From Galbitalea sp. SE-J8 (lineage in GTDB: Bacteria; Actinomycetota; Actinomycetes; Actinomycetales; Microbacteriaceae): a DNA stretch of 64,000 nt. The stretch lies in the NCBI RefSeq assembly GCF_030345695.1, contig NZ_JAUASV010000013.1, positions 1 to 64,000 of the forward strand, read 5' to 3'. The notes under the pieces were generated by a model, which ran no database searches, was not told where the DNA came from, and saw only the letters and a program-made list of their open reading frames with translations. Below, one piece after another: positions 59,812 to 64,000 of this stretch. The translations under genes and the position numbers were made by a program. Each line of letters starts with the position of its first letter. Position 1 is the stretch's first letter.

Positions 59812-60525
59812 ATGACCGACAGCGCCACGAGCGCAGCGGAGCCGACCGCCGCATCCGGTGACGGCTTCACCCTCTTCGCGGTGCTGCGCCGCGACCCGCT
59901 CCGACCGACCCGCGAGGGCGACCCTTCGACAGGCTCAGGACGGCGCCTCGACGAGGCGATCGCCGACGTCGAGAGCGCCGGCGTCGTGATCCGCGGGTTC
60001 TACGACACCTCGGGACTGCGCGCCGACGCCGACCTGATGATCTGGCTGCACGGCGCCGACGCGCAGACCCTGCAGTGGGCGCTGCGCGAGCTGCGCCGCA
60101 GCGCCGCGCTCGTGAACCTGCTGCCGACCTGGAACGCGATGGGCGTGCACCGCGACGCCGAGTTCAATCGCGCGCACGTGCCCGGCTTCCTGCGCGGCGA
60201 GCGGGCCCGTGACTGGCTCGTCGTCTATCCCTTCGACCGCTCCTACGACTGGTACCTGCTCGACGACGCCGACCGCCGACGGATGCTCGCCGACCACGGG
60301 CGTAAGGGCGCCGCGTTCCGGAGCGTGGTCGCCAACACGGTCGCCGCCTTCGCGCTCGGCGACTACGAGTGGATCCTGCCGATGGAGTCCGACTCGCTCA
60401 CCGACCTCGTCGACATGATGCGCGCTCTCCGCGCGACCGAGGCGCGCCTGCACGTGCGCGGCGAGGTGCCGTTCTTCACGGGCCGCCGCATCCCGGCGTC
60501 GGAGGTCCTGGAGGTGCTCCGATGA
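59812..60525 (+). CDS. chdC: Coproheme decarboxylase (HemQ/ChdC)
   Basis: The 237-residue enzyme belongs to the chlorite dismutase-like family and turns coproheme into haem b with peroxide. EFNRAHVPGFL (haem-side His region) and YPFDRSYDWYLL (the radical Tyr) are visible, as is FFTGRRI near the end. Residues 37-44, DPSTGSGR, are coded by CCCTTCGACAGGCTCAGGA, a word known as an intergenic repeat in actinobacteria, and use uncommon codons. ATG 59812 is chosen for its ribosome site; another in-frame ATG lies nine bases upstream. Confidence 0.94.
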   Translation: MTDSATSAAEPTAASGDGFTLFAVLRRDPLRPTREGDPSTGSGRRLDEAIADVESAGVVIRGFYDTSGLRADADLMIWLHGADAQTLQWALRELRRSAALVNLLPTWNAMGVHRDAEFNRAHVPGFLRGERARDWLVVYPFDRSYDWYLLDDADRRRMLADHGRKGAAFRSVVANTVAAFALGDYEWILPMESDSLTDLVDMMRALRATEARLHVRGEVPFFTGRRIPASEVLEVLR

Positions 60526-60668
60526 GCGCTGCCGCTGCCGCTGCCGCTGCCGCTGCCGCTGCCGCTTCCGGTGATCGCGGTGCATTCCGCCCGCCCAAAG
60601 ATGCCCACCGATCCCCGGCGGAACGCACCGCGATCGCCTCACGCTCTCTCGTAAGGAATCCGCTGTGA
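60522..60668 (+). CDS. 48-residue poly-alanine mini-ORF between chdC and cpfC
   Basis: The frame opens with ATGA overlapping the chdC stop and closes with GTGA overlapping the cpfC start. It encodes Met-Ser, about 13 alanines from a GCTGCC hexamer repeat, and a basic tail (DRGAFRPPKDAHRSP onward). It has no family. Exact overlaps on both sides suggest translational coupling. Repeat expansion by six bases would not break the frame. It could also be a chance frame. Confidence 0.4.
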   Translation: MSAAAAAAAAAAAAASGDRGAFRPPKDAHRSPAERTAIASRSLVRNPL

Positions 60669-61882
60669 CCATCTCCAACGGCGAGCTTGACACGCTCGAC
60701 CCGAATGCGCAGCTCGTGCGGGCCGCGGCATCCGCTCAGGCGGCCGCGGGCGAGCCCTTCGTCACCGAGCCGGTCGCCTACGACGCGATCCTGCTCGCGA
60801 GCTTCGGCGGGCCGGAGGGGCAGGACGACGTCATCCCGTTCCTGCGCAATGTCACGCGCGGGCGCGGCATCCCTGACGAGCGCCTCGAGGAGGTCGCGCA
60901 CCACTACCGCCACTTCGGCGGGGTGAGTCCGATCAACCAGCAGAACCGCGAGCTCAAGGCCGCGCTCGAGGCCCGGCTCGCGGAACGCGGCATCGACCTG
61001 CCGGTCGTGTGGGGCAACCGCAACTGGGACCCGTACCTGAAGGACGCCTTCGCCGAGGCTCACGAGCGCGGCTTCGCGAAGCTGATCGCGATCGGCACGA
61101 GCGCGTACAGCTCGTTCTCGTCGTGTCGGCAGTACCGCGAGGACTACGCGCTCACCCTCGACGCCACCGGACTCGACGGCGCGCTCGAGATCGACAAGGT
61201 GCGCCAGTTCTTCGACCACCCGGGCTTCGTGCAGCCGTTCCTCGAGGGCGTGCGCGACGCGCTCGCCGCGTTCGCGGAGCTGGGCCACGCGCCCGAGAAC
61301 ACGCGCGTGCTGTTCTCGACCCACAGCATCCCGTCGACGGATGCCGAGCGCAGCGGTCCGGACGGCCACGCCTACGAGCGCCAGCACCTCGCCGTCGCCG
61401 AGCACATCATGTCTTCTCTCATCCCTGACGCGACGAACACGAGCGATGACATCGCTGCCACTGCGGTTCCCGCGTGGCAGCTCGTCTACCAGTCGCGCTC
61501 CGGGCCGCCCACCCAGCCGTGGCTCGAGCCGGACGTCAACGACGTCATCGCCGCCCTGCCCGGCGAGGGCGTGACGGCGGTCGCGGTGGTGCCCCTCGGC
61601 TTCGTCTCCGACCACATGGAGGTGCTCTGGGACCTCGACACGGAGGCGAAGGAGACCGCCGAAGAGGCCGGACTCGCGTACCGCCGCACGCCGACGCCGG
61701 GCACGCACCCGGCCTACGTCGACGCGCTCATCGACCTCGTGCTCGAGCGCCGCGACGGCATCCCGGTCGCGGAGCGGCCGTCGGTGACCGACCTCGGTCC
61801 GTGGTACGACACCTGCCGCCCGGGCTGCTGCGAGAACGTACGCGCCGGCTTCAAGCCCGCGCTGTGCGGGGTGGCGCCGTGA
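60665..61882 (+). CDS. cpfC: Coproporphyrin ferrochelatase
   Basis: The 405-residue enzyme inserts iron into coproporphyrin III (older name hemH). LLASFGGPEG at the N-terminus, HYRHFGGVSPIN, the His in STHSIPSTDAE and the Glu region HMEVLWDLDTEA are family marks. The C-terminal Cys cluster (Cys384, 388, 389, 401) with a central SSCRQY Cys indicates a [2Fe-2S] cluster, as in other actinobacteria. GTG 60665 has AAGGAA upstream. Confidence 0.94.
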   Translation: MTISNGELDTLDPNAQLVRAAASAQAAAGEPFVTEPVAYDAILLASFGGPEGQDDVIPFLRNVTRGRGIPDERLEEVAHHYRHFGGVSPINQQNRELKAALEARLAERGIDLPVVWGNRNWDPYLKDAFAEAHERGFAKLIAIGTSAYSSFSSCRQYREDYALTLDATGLDGALEIDKVRQFFDHPGFVQPFLEGVRDALAAFAELGHAPENTRVLFSTHSIPSTDAERSGPDGHAYERQHLAVAEHIMSSLIPDATNTSDDIAATAVPAWQLVYQSRSGPPTQPWLEPDVNDVIAALPGEGVTAVAVVPLGFVSDHMEVLWDLDTEAKETAEEAGLAYRRTPTPGTHPAYVDALIDLVLERRDGIPVAERPSVTDLGPWYDTCRPGCCENVRAGFKPALCGVAP

Positions 61883-62832
61883 GCGGCGACAGCTCCCTGA
61901 TGCTGTCGAAGGGCGGCCCCATCCGTCTCGGCACGCGGGGCAGCGCCCTCGCCCTGGCGCAGTCCCAGCAGGTCGCCGACGCGCTCGCCGCGCGGGCGAA
62001 GCGCGAGGTCGTGCTCGTGCCCGTGACGACGCACGGCGACACGTCGGGGGCGTCGCTCGCGCAGCTCGGCGGAACGGGCGTGTTCGCGGGGGCGCTGCGC
62101 GAGGCGCTCGCCGCGGGCGAGGTGGACGTCGTGGTGCACTCCCTCAAGGACCTCCCGACGGCGCCCGCCGACGGCCTCGTGATCGGCGCCGTGCCGAAGC
62201 GCGCCGACCCCCGCGACGCGCTCGTCGCGCGCGACGCGCTCACGCTCGAGACGCTGCCCGCGGGCGCCCGCGTCGGCACCGGCTCGCCGCGCCGCCGCGC
62301 TCAGCTGCTCGACGCCCGCGGCGACCTCGAGGTCGCCGACCTCCGCGGCAACGTCGACACGCGGCTCGCGCGCGTGACGGATGCCGCAGCATCCGACCGG
62401 CTCGACGCCGTCGTGCTCGCGGCCGCGGGCCTCGCGCGCATCGACCGTTCGGACGTCGCGACGCAGCAGCTCAGCATCGACTCATGGCCGACCGCCCCCG
62501 GCCAGGGCGCCCTCGCGATCGAGGTGCGTCGCGGGGAGGAGAGGCTGGTCGCCGCGCTCAACCACGGGCCGTCCCGCACGATCGTCGAGGCGGAGCGCGC
62601 CGTGCTCGCCGAGCTCGAGGCGGGCTGCGCCGCGCCGATCGCGGCACACGCGATCATCGACGACGGGATGCTGTTCCTGTCCGCGCGGGTCTACGCGCCC
62701 GACGGCGGCTCGCGGCTGACGGCGAGCCACGCGCTCTACCTCGACGACACCCCGACCCCCGCGACCGACCTCGCGGCGCGCGTCGCGGCCGAGCTCGTCG
62801 CGCTCGGCGCCCGGGAGATCGCACCGCTGTGA
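61879..62832 (+). CDS. hemC: Porphobilinogen deaminase (hydroxymethylbilane synthase)
   Basis: The 317-residue enzyme polymerises four porphobilinogens. [13 protein letters not shown] at the N-terminus, [18 protein letters not shown] and the dipyrromethane-binding Cys250 in [10 protein letters not shown] are all present. GTG overlaps the cpfC stop (GTGA). hemB follows seven bases later. A hemD gene, often next in line, is not found here. Confidence 0.96.
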   Translation: MSGDSSLMLSKGGPIRLGTRGSALALAQSQQVADALAARAKREVVLVPVTTHGDTSGASLAQLGGTGVFAGALREALAAGEVDVVVHSLKDLPTAPADGLVIGAVPKRADPRDALVARDALTLETLPAGARVGTGSPRRRAQLLDARGDLEVADLRGNVDTRLARVTDAAASDRLDAVVLAAAGLARIDRSDVATQQLSIDSWPTAPGQGALAIEVRRGEERLVAALNHGPSRTIVEAERAVLAELEAGCAAPIAAHAIIDDGMLFLSARVYAPDGGSRLTASHALYLDDTPTPATDLAARVAAELVALGAREIAPL

Positions 62833-62839
62833 GCATCCG

Positions 62840-63829
62840 ATGACCGTGGACCCCATCCGCCCCCGCCGCCTCCGGCAGAGCGCGGCCATGCGCCGCCTCG
62901 TCGCCGAGACGCGCCTGCACCCGGCCGAGCTCGTGCTCCCGGTCTTCGCGGGGGAGGGACTCACCGAGCCGCGCCCGATCGCCTCGATGCCAGGCGTCGT
63001 GCAGCACTCGCTCGACTCGCTGCGGGCGACCGTGGCCGATGCCGCCGAGCTCGGCATCGGCGGCATCATGCTCTTCGGCGTGCCACTGGACGAGAAGAAG
63101 GATGCCGTCGGCAGCGCCGGCACGGACCCCGACGGCATCCTGCAGGTCGCGACGCGCGCGGCCGTCGCCGAGGCGGGCGACGCGCTCGTCGTGCAGACGG
63201 ACGTCTGCCTCGACGAGTTCACCGACCACGGCCACTGCGGCGTGCTCACCGCGGACGGACTCGTCGACAACGACGCGACTCTCGAGCGCTACGCGGAGAT
63301 GGCCGTCGTGCAGGCCGAGGCGGGCAGCGGTCTGCTCGGCCTGAGCGGCATGATGGACCACCAGGTCGCGGCCGTGCGCGCCGCGCTCGACGCGAGCGGA
63401 CACGAGCTGACGCCGATCCTCGCCTACTCGGGCAAGTACTCGGGCGGATGGTACGGCCCGTTCCGCGAGGCGGTGCAGTCGAGCCTGCGGGGCGACCGCC
63501 GCGCCTACCAGCTCGACACGGCGAACGGGCGCGAGGGCGTGCGCGAGGCCGCTCTCGACATCGCCGAGGGTGCCGACATCGTCATGGTGAAGCCCGCGTC
63601 GCACTTCCTCGACGTGCTCGCCGCGACATCCGCCTCCTCGCCCGTGCCGACCTGGGCGTACCAGGTCTCGGGCGAGTACTCGATGATCGAGGCGGCCGCG
63701 GCGCACGGCTGGATCGATCGCGAGCGCCTCATCCCGGACACGCTGCTCGCCATCAAGCGCGCGGGCGCCGAGGCGATCCTCACCTACTACGCCCTGGAGG
63801 TCGCGCGCACCCTGCGCGCCGGTGTCTGA
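62840..63829 (+). CDS. hemB: Delta-aminolevulinic acid dehydratase (porphobilinogen synthase)
   Basis: The 329-residue enzyme joins two aminolevulinates. The active-site lysines are Lys199 (YSGKYSGG) and Lys251 (MVKPAS). The metal region reads [14 protein letters not shown]: Cys123 and Cys133 are kept, but the middle ligand is Asp125. It is thus between the zinc type (three Cys) and the magnesium type. ATG 62840 is seven bases after the hemC stop. Confidence 0.95.
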   Translation: MTVDPIRPRRLRQSAAMRRLVAETRLHPAELVLPVFAGEGLTEPRPIASMPGVVQHSLDSLRATVADAAELGIGGIMLFGVPLDEKKDAVGSAGTDPDGILQVATRAAVAEAGDALVVQTDVCLDEFTDHGHCGVLTADGLVDNDATLERYAEMAVVQAEAGSGLLGLSGMMDHQVAAVRAALDASGHELTPILAYSGKYSGGWYGPFREAVQSSLRGDRRAYQLDTANGREGVREAALDIAEGADIVMVKPASHFLDVLAATSASSPVPTWAYQVSGEYSMIEAAAAHGWIDRERLIPDTLLAIKRAGAEAILTYYALEVARTLRAGV

Positions 63830-63871
63830 CCCGCGCTGCGCCTGCGCCGGCGTCTGACCCGCGCTGCGCCT
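63816..63871. repeat. 28-bp tandem duplication at the hemB stop
   Basis: The unit of 63816-63843 recurs at 63844-63871 with one mismatch (T for C). Each copy carries the TGA stop context GTCTGACCCGCGCTGCG. The remaining 130 bases are extremely GC-rich and hold no visible gene. Confidence 0.75.
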
Positions 63872-64000
63872 CCGCGCGCGTCCCGGGGCCCGCCGGCCCG
63901 CCGCCGGCCCCGCCGCCGCGCCTGTCCCGGGCCCGCCGCCGCCCGTCGGCCGCCCCGCGAGCCCTCGCCCTCCCCATCTCCCGCGCGACCCCACGCACGG

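Overview
The window is high-GC DNA (about 70% or more, almost every third codon base is G or C) from an actinobacterium, most probably a member of the Microbacteriaceae. That placement is inference. It rests on the gene order ppiA - rhomboid - crgA - trpG/pabA, then pknB, pknA, pbpA, rodA, pstP, fhaB, fhaA and tRNA-Leu(CAG); on NucS in place of MutS/MutL; on a complete set of coproporphyrin-type haem genes; and on frequent GTG starts with TAGNNT -10 boxes only 6-8 bases upstream.

Positions 1-13,784 hold an accessory exopolysaccharide locus. A minus-strand operon (UDP-sugar dehydrogenase, sugar-nucleotide epimerase, a GlmS paralogue, a NodB polysaccharide deacetylase, a double-psi-barrel-like lipoprotein) is divergent from a processive GT2 synthase of the hyaluronan/poly-GlcNAc type. 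A large LuxR/LAL regulator and a second, much larger secreted deacetylase follow. Together these can make, polymerise, export, deacetylate and regulate an amino-sugar polymer. Positions 13,990-26,387 are the conserved growth and cell-division block, with seven tightly overlapping minus-strand genes (fhaA to pknB).

The tRNA-Leu at 26,304 is followed by a scar of an integrated element: a decayed integrase, an excisionase-like gene and a small gene with a 58-bp in-frame duplication. From 27.5 to 47.5 kb the genes are mostly accessory: a zinc-ribbon/nuclease-like protein, a 2-hydroxyacid dehydrogenase, several transporter-regulator pairs with visible operators (TetR, HxlR, TetR, LacI), cardiolipin synthase, a three-gene type III polyketide cluster, a HAD phosphatase, NucS and a MATE transporter remnant. 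From 47.6 to 54.2 kb lie an ABC exporter with a GbsR/MarR-like regulator, a decayed XRE gene, an M13 peptidase and a class A beta-lactamase-fold protein that lacks catalytic residues.

Positions 54,614-63,829 are a haem locus: hemA divergent from hemE and the flavin oxidase (cgoX/hemY), then, after a DUF2255-like gene and an ABC ATPase, chdC (hemQ), a poly-alanine mini-ORF, cpfC (hemH), hemC and hemB. No hemD or hemL is present in the window. Gene ends carry several families of dispersed inverted repeats (35.4, 37.3, 41.9, 54.3, 58.7 and 59.6 kb).
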